DNA from: Rhodoblastus acidophilus
Lineage (GTDB): Bacteria; Pseudomonadota; Alphaproteobacteria; Rhizobiales; Beijerinckiaceae
Reading direction: 5' to 3'
Assembly: GCF_900187365.1 (NCBI RefSeq)
Contig: NZ_FYDG01000001.1
Coordinates: forward strand, 1,155,835-1,219,834
DNA: 64,000 bases
The translations under genes and the position numbers were made by a program. Shown here in pieces: positions 25,362-34,035 of this stretch. The stretch's first letter is position 1. Every line of letters begins with the position of its first letter. Below the pieces are notes generated by a model, which did not search any database, was not told the origin of the DNA, and worked only from the letters and a program-made list of their open reading frames with translations.

Positions 25362-27529
25362 TCGGCGGCGGCTTTGGAATAGCCGAGGCGCCCGTTGAGT
25401 TCGTCGATCAGCTTGCCCGCCGCTTCGGCGATCACCGTGCCGGGCGGGAAGATGGCGGTCGCGCCGGCCTTGTAGAGCGCGTCGAAGTCCTGGGGCGGGA
25501 TCACGCCGCCGACCACGATCATGATGTCGCCGCGCCCTTCCTTCTCCAGCGCCGCCTTCAATTCCGGCACAAGGGTCAGATGGCCCGCCGCCAGCGAGGA
25601 AATGCCGACAATATGCACGTCGTTCTCCACCGCCTGCCGCGCAGCCTCGTCGGGGGTGGCGAACAGCGGCCCAATGTCCACGTCGAAGCCCAGATCGGCG
25701 AAAGCCGAGGCGATCACCTTCTGTCCCCGATCGTGGCCGTCCTGGCCGACCTTGGCGACGAGAATGCGCGGACGGCGGCCGTCGTTCTCGACAAAAGCCT
25801 CGACCTGCGCCTGCACGTTGGTCACCGCAGCAGAATTCACGCCCGCCTCCCGCTTGTAAACGCCGGAAATGCTCTTGATCTCGGCCCGATGCCGCCCGAA
25901 CACCTTTTCAAGCGCGTAGGATATCTCGCCCACGGTCGCCTTGGCGCGCGCCGCCTCGATGGCCAGCGCCAGCAGGTTGGCGCCGCCCTTGGCGCCCTCG
26001 GTCAACGCTTCCAGTTTGGCCTGGCAATCGGCCTCGTTGCGCTCGGCGCGCAGGCGCTTCAGTTTCTCCAGCTGCTGCGTCCGCACCGAGGAATTGTCGA
26101 CCTTCAGCACATCGATCGGCTTTTCGTCGACGGGACGATATTTGTTGACGCCGATCACCGACTGCTTGCGGCTGTCGATGCGCGCCTGGGTCTTCGCCGC
26201 AGCTTCCTCGATGCGCAGCTTGGGGATGCCGGCTTCGATGGCCTTGGACATGCCGCCGAGCGCCTCGACTTCCTGGATATGCGCCCAGGCTTTTTCGGTC
26301 AGTTCGGCCGTCAGCTTTTCCACGTAATACGACCCGCCCCAGGGATCGATGATCTTGGTCGTGCCGGATTCCTGCTGCAGGAACAGCTGGGTGTTGCGGG
26401 CGATACGGGCGGAAAAGTCGGTCGGCAGCGCCAGCGCCTCGTCGAGCGCATTGGTGTGCAGCGACTGGGTGTGGCCCTGCGTCGCCGCCATCGCCTCGAT
26501 CTGGGTGCGCACCACATTGTTGAACACGTCCTGCGCGGTCAGCGACCAGCCGGAGGTCTGGCTGTGGGTGCGCAGCGGCAGGCTCTTTTCCGACGCCGGG
26601 TTGAATTTTTTCACCAGATTGGCCCAGATCAGCCGCGCGGCGCGCAGCTTGGCCACTTCCATGAAGAAATTCATGCCAATCGCCCAGAAGAACGACAGGC
26701 GCGGCGCGAATTGGTCCACCGTCAGGCCGGCGGCGATGCCGGCGCGGATATATTCGACGCCGTCGGCCAGCGTATAGGCCAGCTCCAGATCCTGCGTCGC
26801 CCCGGCTTCCTGCATGTGGTAGCCGGAAATGGAAATGGAGTTGAACTTCGGCATATTCTGCGACGTATAGGCGAAAATATCCGAAATGATGCGCATCGAC
26901 GCCTTGGGCGGGTAGATATAGGTGTTGCGCACCATGAATTCTTTGAGAATATCGTTCTGGATCGTGCCCGACAATTTGGCGGCGGGCACGCCCTGCTCTT
27001 CCGCCGCGACAATATAGAGCGCGAGAATCGGCAGAACCGCGCCGTTCATCGTCATGGACACGGACATCTGGTCGAGTGGGATGCCCGAGAACAGCGTGCG
27101 CATGTCATAGATGGAGTCGATGGCCACGCCGGCCATGCCGACGTCGCCGGACACGCGCGGGTGGTCGGAATCATAGCCGCGATGGGTGGCGAGGTCGAAC
27201 GCCACCGACAGGCCCTTTTGGCCCGCCGCGAGATTGCGGCGATAAAAGGCGTTGGAATCCTCGGCCGTGGAGAAACCTGCGTACTGGCGCACGGTCCAGG
27301 GCTGGTTCACATACATTGTGGAATAGGGCCCGCGCAGAAACGGCGCGGTTCCCGGGAACGAATCCACCGCCGGCAGGCCCTCGACATCCTCGGGGCCATA
27401 GACGCTTTTCACCGCAATGCCTTCGGGCGTCTGCCACGGTTCGGCGGCGAAAGCCGGGGCCGGCGCGGTGGCGGCCGGATCGAGGGCGAGGGTGGAAAAA
27501 TCGGGAATACGGGTCATCCGGGCGTCCAT
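25358..27529 (-). CDS. scpA: Methylmalonyl-CoA mutase, single-chain
   Basis: 723 residues. N-terminal substrate-binding TIM barrel ([32 protein letters not shown], then [11 protein letters not shown]) and C-terminal cobalamin-binding domain with the DxHxxG lower-ligand motif in [12 protein letters not shown] and GISSLAAGH. Interconverts methylmalonyl-CoA and succinyl-CoA using adenosylcobalamin, in propionate or ethylmalonyl-CoA-linked carbon flow. A complete single polypeptide, so likely a homodimer. ATG at 27529 or 27517. A cobS gene for cobalamin synthesis lies elsewhere in the window. Confidence 0.96.
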   Translation of the reverse strand: MDARMTRIPDFSTLALDPAATAPAPAFAAEPWQTPEGIAVKSVYGPEDVEGLPAVDSFPGTAPFLRGPYSTMYVNQPWTVRQYAGFSTAEDSNAFYRRNLAAGQKGLSVAFDLATHRGYDSDHPRVSGDVGMAGVAIDSIYDMRTLFSGIPLDQMSVSMTMNGAVLPILALYIVAAEEQGVPAAKLSGTIQNDILKEFMVRNTYIYPPKASMRIISDIFAYTSQNMPKFNSISISGYHMQEAGATQDLELAYTLADGVEYIRAGIAAGLTVDQFAPRLSFFWAIGMNFFMEVAKLRAARLIWANLVKKFNPASEKSLPLRTHSQTSGWSLTAQDVFNNVVRTQIEAMAATQGHTQSLHTNALDEALALPTDFSARIARNTQLFLQQESGTTKIIDPWGGSYYVEKLTAELTEKAWAHIQEVEALGGMSKAIEAGIPKLRIEEAAAKTQARIDSRKQSVIGVNKYRPVDEKPIDVLKVDNSSVRTQQLEKLKRLRAERNEADCQAKLEALTEGAKGGANLLALAIEAARAKATVGEISYALEKVFGRHRAEIKSISGVYKREAGVNSAAVTNVQAQVEAFVENDGRRPRILVAKVGQDGHDRGQKVIASAFADLGFDVDIGPLFATPDEAARQAVENDVHIVGISSLAAGHLTLVPELKAALEKEGRGDIMIVVGGVIPPQDFDALYKAGATAIFPPGTVIAEAAGKLIDELNGRLGYSKAAAE

Positions 27530-27687
27530 AATGGCTTTGTGTTTGCGCCCTTATACTGCGGCCCGTCGCGGGGCGCCACATCGGGAACATGCGGCATTGG
27601 TCTTAAGCCGCAGTGGACTGGCTTGCGCTTCGTCAAGCCCGGGGCTTGACCTGCCGCAATAGCGCCATGCGCGACATTGCGCCTGTC

Positions 27688-27716
27688 TTGACCGTTGGGC
27701 GTTCGTCGGCAATACA
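27688..27716 (+). promoter_or_regulatory. Possible hemE promoter
   Basis: TTGACC, 17 bases, AATACA, about 50 bases before the hemE ATG. The -35 is typical of alphaproteobacteria; the -10 is weak. Confidence 0.35.
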
Positions 27717-27767
27717 ACGGGCGCGCGCGCCGTCTGCGCCCTCTGTTTTTCACGCCTGCGAGGCCTC

Positions 27768-28811
27768 ATGACCGATTCCGCCGCCACGAAGAAATTCCTC
27801 AAGGTCTTTGACGCCCCGATCCCCGACGCGCCGCCGATGTGGCTGATGCGTCAGGCCGGCCGCTACCTGCCGGAATATCGCGAAATCCGCGCCAAGGCGC
27901 CGTCCTTCATGGATTTCTGCTGGAACCCCGACCTGACCGTGGAAGCGACGCTGCAGCCGATCCGCCGCTTCGGCTTCGACGCCGCGATCATTTTCTCCGA
28001 CATTCTGGTCGTGCCCGACGCCATGGGCCACACGGTGCGTTTCGACACCGGCGAAGGCCCGCGCATGGCCGCGATCGAGACGCCGGAAGGCGTCGACGCG
28101 CTCGGCGAATTCAAGCTGTCGCATCTGGAGCCGGTGTTCGAGGCGCTGCGCCGCGTCAAGAGCGCCCTGCCCGCCGAAACCGCGCTGATCGGCTTCTGCG
28201 GCGCGCCCTGGACCATCGCCAGCTACATGATCGCCGGCAAGGGCACGCCGGACCAGGGGCCGGCCCGCCGCTTCGCCTATCGTTATCCCGCCGCCTTCCA
28301 AAAACTGATCGACCGGATTGTGGACGCCTCCATCGTCTACCTGAACGAGCAGATCAAGAACGGCGCCGAAGTGGTGCAGGTGTTCGATTCCTGGGCGGGC
28401 GTGCTGCCGGCGAAGGAATTTGTGGCGTGGTGCGAAAAGCCGGTGGAACGCATCATCGCGGGCGTCAAGGCGGTCAATCCGCAGGCCAAGGTCATCGCCT
28501 TCCCGCGCGCGGCGCATAGCTCGCTGGTCGGCTTCGGCGACCGCGTCGGCGCTGACGCCGTGGGCCTGGACACCAGCCTGAACAATTCCTGGGCCAGCGA
28601 GGCCCTGTCGAAGAACCAGGTCGTGCAGGGCAATCTCGACCCGCTGGCGCTGATCGTGGGCGGCGACGCCCTGCGCCGCGAGATCGACTTCATCCGCGAG
28701 TCGTTCCAGGACTTCCGCCACATTTTCAATCTCGGCCACGGCATCCTGCCGGAAACCCCGATCGAGAACGTGGAACTGCTGGTGAAGCGGGTGCGCGGCA
28801 AGCTCGCGTAA
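27768..28811 (+). CDS. hemE: Uroporphyrinogen decarboxylase
   Basis: 347 residues, normal length. Signature PPMWLMRQAGRYLPEYRE near residue 23, IIFSDILVVPDAMG, GFCGAPWT and FPRAAHSSLVGF. Converts uroporphyrinogen III to coproporphyrinogen III in haem biosynthesis. Cytoplasmic. Divergent from mcm, followed by a strong terminator, so apparently monocistronic. Confidence 0.97.
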   Translation: MTDSAATKKFLKVFDAPIPDAPPMWLMRQAGRYLPEYREIRAKAPSFMDFCWNPDLTVEATLQPIRRFGFDAAIIFSDILVVPDAMGHTVRFDTGEGPRMAAIETPEGVDALGEFKLSHLEPVFEALRRVKSALPAETALIGFCGAPWTIASYMIAGKGTPDQGPARRFAYRYPAAFQKLIDRIVDASIVYLNEQIKNGAEVVQVFDSWAGVLPAKEFVAWCEKPVERIIAGVKAVNPQAKVIAFPRAAHSSLVGFGDRVGADAVGLDTSLNNSWASEALSKNQVVQGNLDPLALIVGGDALRREIDFIRESFQDFRHIFNLGHGILPETPIENVELLVKRVRGKLA

Positions 28812-28842
28812 GTTTTTCGCAAACGACAAGCGAAGTTTGAGA

Positions 28843-28869
28843 GGCCACGGCGTTCGCCGTGGCCTTTTT
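28843..28869 (+). terminator. Rho-independent terminator of hemE
   Basis: Nine-bp stem GGCCACGGC / GCCGTGGCC with loop GTTC, followed by TTTTT; 31 bases past the stop. Confidence 0.9.
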
Positions 28870-29079
28870 CTTGTAGCGACGGCCGACAGGAATCGGCGGG
28901 AAGCGGAAGACTGCACGCGCCGTCAGCAAGGGCCGCTTTGCACCCAGTTCTGGTCATCGTTGGAATTTTGCTACTGACTGTTGAGCTGGCCGACCCATTG
29001 CTCCGGAAGGCTGTCGGTGCAGGATGATTCAGGCATGCGCATCAGCACGTTTCGGCAAACCGCTAGGGCTGGACAATAG

Positions 29080-29099
29080 AATACTAAATTAGTAGTATT
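29080..29099. promoter_or_regulatory. A/T-rich palindrome upstream of the PCMT-like gene
   Basis: AATACTA-N6-TAGTATT, 44 bases before the ATG at 29143, in an otherwise GC-rich window. A dimeric regulator site is possible. The surrounding gap (28870-29142) has no gene. Confidence 0.35.
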
Positions 29100-29142
29100 A
29101 TGCTTTGCCGGCAGTCAAGCGGCGGCCCCGTTCCGGAATCTC

Positions 29143-30009
29143 ATGTTAGACCTGCTAGACGTTGCACGGCTATTTTATGCCAAGGAATTATTGGCGTTGG
29201 CGGGCAATCGCAACCCTGCCTTGTTGTCCGCGTTCGCAAGCGTTCCGCGCGAGGCGTTCCTCGGAGCAGGCCCTTGGCGCGTTGTTAGCGAGCAGGCGCC
29301 CAATGGATTTTGGACCACAGAAAGCGACGATCCTCGCGAAATTTATCACAATCTTCTTGTCGCCCTTGATGAGGCCAAAGGCGTCAACAATGGGCTGCCA
29401 AGCCTTTGGGCCATGCTGCTCGATCGTCTCGGCCTCCGCCCGGGTGAGAAGGTTCTGCATCTTGGTTGCGGGACAGGATATTATTCGGCGATCATGGCCG
29501 AGCTGGTCGGCGCGGCGGGCGCCATCACGGCAGTAGAAATTGACGCCGATCTGGCTCGACGTGCGCTCGCCGCTCTCAAGCCCTGGCCTCAAGCCGAAGT
29601 GTTGGAGACTGATGGATCAACGGTTTCTGTGACGGGCTATGACGCCCTTGTGGTCAGCGCCGGCGCCTCGTATCCGCCGCGAGTCTGGCTCGATGCGCTC
29701 GGCCCTGATGGCCGCTTGTCGTTTCCATTAACGACTGTCGAGGGACCGGGGGCAATGGTGCTGGCGAAGCGCCAGATCGACGGCTCTTTCGCCATCGACA
29801 TTCTCGGCGCGGTGAAATTCATCGGCTTCACCGGTTTGCGAGACAGCGACGCCAATGCGCGGCTGCTGGCGGCGTTTCGAAACGCTCCGGCGCGCGAGAT
29901 CAAGACGCTTCGTTGCGACGCCCATGCCCAGGAGCCGTCCTGCTGGCTGCACTCTGACAGCTTCTGCCTTTCACGGCGCGAAGCCACGCCGAAATATGCG
30001 CCAGCATGA
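29143..30009 (+). CDS. PCMT-like (protein-L-isoaspartate) SAM methyltransferase
   Basis: 288 residues. N-terminal VPREAFLGAGPW and a SAM motif I VLHLGCGTGYYSAIMAELVG, then AVEIDADLARRALAAL and YDALVVSAGASYPPRVWLDAL resemble the PCMT family. The longer C-terminus (IKTLRCDAHAQEPSCWLH) is not usual for Pcm repair enzymes, so the substrate may differ. Third codon positions carry more A/T than in neighbouring genes, which together with the next gene suggests acquired DNA. Confidence 0.8.
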   Translation: MLDLLDVARLFYAKELLALAGNRNPALLSAFASVPREAFLGAGPWRVVSEQAPNGFWTTESDDPREIYHNLLVALDEAKGVNNGLPSLWAMLLDRLGLRPGEKVLHLGCGTGYYSAIMAELVGAAGAITAVEIDADLARRALAALKPWPQAEVLETDGSTVSVTGYDALVVSAGASYPPRVWLDALGPDGRLSFPLTTVEGPGAMVLAKRQIDGSFAIDILGAVKFIGFTGLRDSDANARLLAAFRNAPAREIKTLRCDAHAQEPSCWLHSDSFCLSRREATPKYAPA

Positions 30010-30047
30010 CCAACTTGTCTTTTGTCTGATCTATTAAGGAATTGCGG

Positions 30048-30827
30048 ATGCGAAAACATTTCCTGCCCAGCGCCTGGGCGCTTTTGTCTCTGCTTACTTT
30101 CAGCGAATTGGCGGCGGCAAAACAGGCGGCGAAGCCGCCGGTCGAGGAAATTGAAGTTCCCGACGTGATTGTGACCGCTGGTGAGCAGTCGGAAGGAATT
30201 TCGTATCAAGCGATTGTACGGGGGATCGAGGCTTTCTCCCGGTATAAGCGGCTTGCGCCGGGAGCCACACCGAAATTCGTCGTGCAACCGCGGCAGCCGA
30301 ATGCGAGCTTGAAAGGACTGAATCTAATTGTCGCTACGGCAAGCCGCGATATTGATGTTCCCTTGGACAAGAATGGCGTTTTTGCGGCGCCGCAAAATGA
30401 GGTCGGCGAAAACTCGGAAGCTCGCATCATTCTCAACCGGCCGGACGAGGCCTATGCGATCAAGCCTTTCGTGCGCACGCCGGGTCTTCCGCCCAATATC
30501 CGGCGGCTGGGTGATTTCCGGGCGCAATGCGAAATGCGATGGGCGATGGAGCGCGACAATGAATCGGTTCCACTTTCGGCGCGCCTGCTTGCCGGCGCCC
30601 TCGGCAGCGCTTGCCACAATTCAATGATTAAGATCATCTTTCGAGAGCCGCGCCCGATTGTTGAAATCTGGCTGATGTCAGGCCAAAGGCGGGAGGCTCT
30701 GCCACAGGAGCGCATCCGAGCGGACCGCGTAAGCTTCATACCGCCGCTCGAAGACGATTCCTGGCCCAACGACACGCTGATTGAACTCAAATTCGTCGCG
30801 ACTGATACTGTCTCGAACTCCAAGTAA
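30048..30827 (+). CDS. Exported protein of unknown function
   Basis: 259 residues from the ATG at 30048, AAGGA seven bases upstream. Signal peptide (HFLPSAWALLSLLTFSELAAA), then VEEIEVPDVIVTAGEQ, a region with four Cys-poor beta-like segments, and a C-terminal DTLIELKFVATDT. VPDVIVTA recalls TonB-plug openings but no barrel follows. No family recognised. Follows the PCMT-like gene by 38 bases with similar base composition; the two are likely one transcript. Confidence 0.65.
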   Translation: MRKHFLPSAWALLSLLTFSELAAAKQAAKPPVEEIEVPDVIVTAGEQSEGISYQAIVRGIEAFSRYKRLAPGATPKFVVQPRQPNASLKGLNLIVATASRDIDVPLDKNGVFAAPQNEVGENSEARIILNRPDEAYAIKPFVRTPGLPPNIRRLGDFRAQCEMRWAMERDNESVPLSARLLAGALGSACHNSMIKIIFREPRPIVEIWLMSGQRREALPQERIRADRVSFIPPLEDDSWPNDTLIELKFVATDTVSNSK

Positions 30828-31073
30828 GTTGCGGTGTCATCGGTTGTCTGAATCTGCCTTCGATCTGGATTATCGTGTGAGATCAATTACAGAACTCCAC
30901 GCGGCGGCGTGATGATAGCTGATTGCTCATGAACAGACGATCGCTGTTCTGATCAGGAAGCTCGCCTTCGAGCCGCGAACGGTCGAGCGCAATGGCTGAC
31001 CGCTGACACGCGCCTTGGAGCGCGCGCCCGCCCCTGATAGTTTCACGCCAGAGACTCAAGAACTGGAACCCCC

Positions 31074-32459
31074 ATGCCCTCGCTGGAAAAAGCCCTCGCC
31101 GCCCTCGACGCCGACCGTCAGGGCGCGCTCGACCGCCTGTTCGATCTGCTGCGCTTCAAGAGCATTTCGACCGATCCCGCCTTCAAGGACGACGTCGCCC
31201 GCGCGGCGGATTGGCTGGCCTCGCATCTCAACGCGATGGGCTTCGAAGCCTCGGCGCGGAAGACGCCCGGCCATCCGATCGTCGTCGCCAAGGCCAAGGC
31301 CGCCCGCGCCGACGCGCCCCATGTGCTGTTCTACGGCCATTACGACGTGCAGCCGGTGGATCCGCTGGAGCTTTGGGAGACCGACCCGTTCGCGCCGAGC
31401 TTAAAAGAGGTCGAGCCGGGCTGGAGCCAGATTCTCGGGCGCGGCGCCGGCGACGACAAGGGCCAGTTGATGACCTTCGTCGAAGCCTGCCGCGCCTACA
31501 AGGCCAACGGCGGCCTGCCCTGCCATGTCACCCTGCTGTTCGAGGGCGAGGAGGAATCCGGCTCGTCGTCCCTGCCCGACTTCCTGGCCGCCAACGCCAA
31601 GGAGCTGAAGGCCGATCTGATGCTGGTGTGCGACACCAACATGTGGGACCGTCAGACGCCGCTGATCACCTGCATGTTGCGCGGTCTCGCGCTGGAGGAG
31701 GTGACGATCAAGGCGGCCCGACGCGACCTCCATTCCGGCATGTTCGGCGGCCCCGCCGTCAATCCGATCCACGTTCTTTCGCAAGTCATCGCCGGCCTGC
31801 GCGACGCCGAGGGGCGCGTCACCCTGCCCGACTTCTACGAAGGCGTGCCGGAATTGCCGCCGGAGATCCGGGCGCAATGGGCGGCGCTGAAATTCGACGA
31901 GGCGGAATTTCTCGGCGACGTCGGGCTGAAGACTCCCGCCGGCGAGGTCGCCTATTCGGCGCTCGAACAGATTTGGGCGCGGCCCACCTGCGACGTCAAT
32001 GGAATCTGGGGCGGCTACACCGCGCCCGGCTCGAAAACCGTGCTGCCGGCGGAGGCTCACGCGAAATTCTCGTTCCGGCTCGTCGGCAAGCAGAACCCGC
32101 AGCAGATCCTGGAGAGTTTCCGCGCCTATGTGAAGGCCTGCCTGCCCGACGATTGCGAGGCGGAATTCCTCAATCACGGCGCCAGCGCCGCCATCACCCT
32201 GCCGTTCCAGTCCGAGGCGATCCAGCGCGCCAGCCGCGCTTTGCAGGCGGAATGGGGCAAGCCCCCGGTGCTCGCGGCCTCGGGCGGCTCGATCCCCATC
32301 GTCGGCATTTTCAAGCGCGAGCTGAAAATGGATTCGCTGATGGTCGGGTTCGGGCTGGATGACGACCGCATCCACTCGCCCAACGAAAAATACGAATTGT
32401 CGTCGTTCCAGAAGGGCGCGCGCAGCTGGGCGCGCATTCTCGACGCGCTCGCCAACTGA
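31074..32459 (+). CDS. M20 family dipeptidase/metallopeptidase
   Basis: 461 residues. Metal-binding motifs H89-Y-D91-V (GHYDVQP), GAGDDKGQ with D127, and FEGEEESGS with catalytic E159 and ligand E160; RRDLHSGMFGGP marks the M20 dipeptidase subfamily. Two zinc or manganese ions; hydrolyses dipeptides or acylated amino acids. No signal peptide. The 246 bases before it hold no gene. Confidence 0.94.
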   Translation: MPSLEKALAALDADRQGALDRLFDLLRFKSISTDPAFKDDVARAADWLASHLNAMGFEASARKTPGHPIVVAKAKAARADAPHVLFYGHYDVQPVDPLELWETDPFAPSLKEVEPGWSQILGRGAGDDKGQLMTFVEACRAYKANGGLPCHVTLLFEGEEESGSSSLPDFLAANAKELKADLMLVCDTNMWDRQTPLITCMLRGLALEEVTIKAARRDLHSGMFGGPAVNPIHVLSQVIAGLRDAEGRVTLPDFYEGVPELPPEIRAQWAALKFDEAEFLGDVGLKTPAGEVAYSALEQIWARPTCDVNGIWGGYTAPGSKTVLPAEAHAKFSFRLVGKQNPQQILESFRAYVKACLPDDCEAEFLNHGASAAITLPFQSEAIQRASRALQAEWGKPPVLAASGGSIPIVGIFKRELKMDSLMVGFGLDDDRIHSPNEKYELSSFQKGARSWARILDALAN

Positions 32460-32869
32460 GTGGAAAGCGGGATGAGAGCGAACCGATCGGGAATGCGACG
32501 AAGCGAGTGTCAAGTCAGCGATTCGCGCGCGTTTTGTTCCTGCTACGGTCAAGCTATCCCTTTTTGACGCGTTAACTTAGCGTTAAACGCAACTTTTCGT
32601 TAACCGGCCCGGCGCGCAAGCCGGGCCGGCGCGCCGTCATTTTCAGGCGCCGCCTCCCAACTCCCCAAACCTGCTCCCCTGTCCCCTTGGCCTTCGCGGG
32701 ACCGCGCCGATGCGCGCACGTGAAGCCGGAACCGTTTTGGCGTCAGGCCGTTAGCCTCGCGACACCCTTCCGCGACCAGCGCCGAACGGTCGCCGGCGAT
32801 GACGTCATCGCCGCGAACGCCCGCGCTCGCGCGACGTTTACGCGGGCCGCAGCCCGGAACAGGATCGCA
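32460..32869. other. Intergenic region, 410 bases
   Basis: Upstream of the alpha/beta hydrolase. The frame of that gene stays open back to a TTG at 32687, but the added residues are basic with no family match. Holds a TTAA-N7-TTAA site (32572-32586). Confidence 0.4.
32572..32586. promoter_or_regulatory. Candidate CtrA-binding site
   Basis: TTAA-CTTAGCG-TTAA, preceded by TTGACGCG. Fits the CtrA consensus; about 285 bases before the alpha/beta hydrolase start. Confidence 0.35.
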
Positions 32870-33829
32870 ATGCCCATTCTGCCCTGGTTGGCAGGCCCGG
32901 CCGCTGTCGCGGCCGTCGCCCTGCCGCTCTCGCTCTATGCCCCGGACAAGCCGCGCGCCGAATTGGAGGCGGCCTATCCCGGCGATTATCTTACGGTCGA
33001 CGGCGTAAGGCTGCGGCTGCGCGACACCGGACCGCGCGACGGCCCGGCCGTGATCCTGCTGCACGGCTTCTGCGCCAGCCTGGACACGTGGGAGCCATGG
33101 GCGCGGTCGCTCTCGGCGCGCTACCGGGTGATCCGGTTCGACCTGCCCGGCTTCGGCCTGACCGGTCCCGACCCCACCGGCGACTACAGCGACGCCCGCG
33201 AAGCGCGCATCCTGTCCGACCTGATGAATCAACTCGGCGTCGCGCAGGCGACCCTGGTCGGCAATTCCATGGGCGGCCGCATCGTCTGGAGTTTCGCCGC
33301 CCAGCATCCCGAGCGCGTGTCCCGTCTCGTGCTGGTGTCGCCCGTCGGCGGCGAAGGCGCGACGCCAGCCTCGGACCGCGCGCCGGCCGCCTCGTTCGTC
33401 GTGGGCGCCCTTACCAAAACCCTGGCCCATGTCGCCCCGCCGCGCGGCCTGCTCCGAACGGCGCTGTCCTCCGCCTACGCCCACATCGACGCGCTGACCG
33501 AAACCACCCTCACCCGCTACCGCGATCTGCTGCTGGCGCCCGGCGTGCGGCAGGCGATCGTCGCGCGCATGGGTCAGACCTTCGCGCGCGATCCCGCGCC
33601 GGCGCTGGCGAACATCAAGGCGCCGACGCTGCTGCTGTGGGGCGAGAAGGACGGCGTGATCCCCATCGGCAACGCCGCGGCGTTCCTGCGCAATCTCCCG
33701 CACGCCATTCTCGTGCGGCTGCCGAGTCTCGGCCATGTGCCGTTCGAGGAAGATCCGGCCGGTTCGCTGTCCGCCGTCAAATCCTTCCTGGCCGGCGAAA
33801 CGCCGTCGCTGGCGAGCGACGCGCCCTGA
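32870..33829 (+). CDS. Alpha/beta-fold hydrolase
   Basis: 319 residues from the ATG at 32870. N-terminal hydrophobic stretch (LPWLAGPAAVAAVALPLSLY) may be a membrane anchor or signal. Oxyanion HGFCASLDTWEPW, nucleophile S133 in GNSMGG, catalytic Asp in LWGEKDGVIP and His in LGHVPFEEDP. Epoxide hydrolase/haloalkane-dehalogenase-like fold; substrate unknown. Followed after 206 bases by the three-gene operon on the same strand; a functional link is not shown. Confidence 0.9.
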   Translation: MPILPWLAGPAAVAAVALPLSLYAPDKPRAELEAAYPGDYLTVDGVRLRLRDTGPRDGPAVILLHGFCASLDTWEPWARSLSARYRVIRFDLPGFGLTGPDPTGDYSDAREARILSDLMNQLGVAQATLVGNSMGGRIVWSFAAQHPERVSRLVLVSPVGGEGATPASDRAPAASFVVGALTKTLAHVAPPRGLLRTALSSAYAHIDALTETTLTRYRDLLLAPGVRQAIVARMGQTFARDPAPALANIKAPTLLLWGEKDGVIPIGNAAAFLRNLPHAILVRLPSLGHVPFEEDPAGSLSAVKSFLAGETPSLASDAP

Positions 33830-34035
33830 CTCGCACGCCATAAATCGCCCCTAAGCGTCGCGCGCGGCGCCCGCGTGCGCGCGACGCAAAACCCCTTCAA
33901 AACTCCATCGCGCTCCCTCTGCGGCCATGTTGGAACAAAGCCGCGCGCTCACGGGTAAATGCCACAACACCCCCTCTGGGTCTTCTCAGCCTGAATCAGC
34001 GAAAAGCCTTCGGGCTCAATGGAGTAGATTGCCCC

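Noticed and set aside
30048..30827. TonB-dependent receptor or plug domain
   Set aside because: VPDVIVTA resembles a plug opening, but the protein is only 259 residues with no barrel or TonB-box context.
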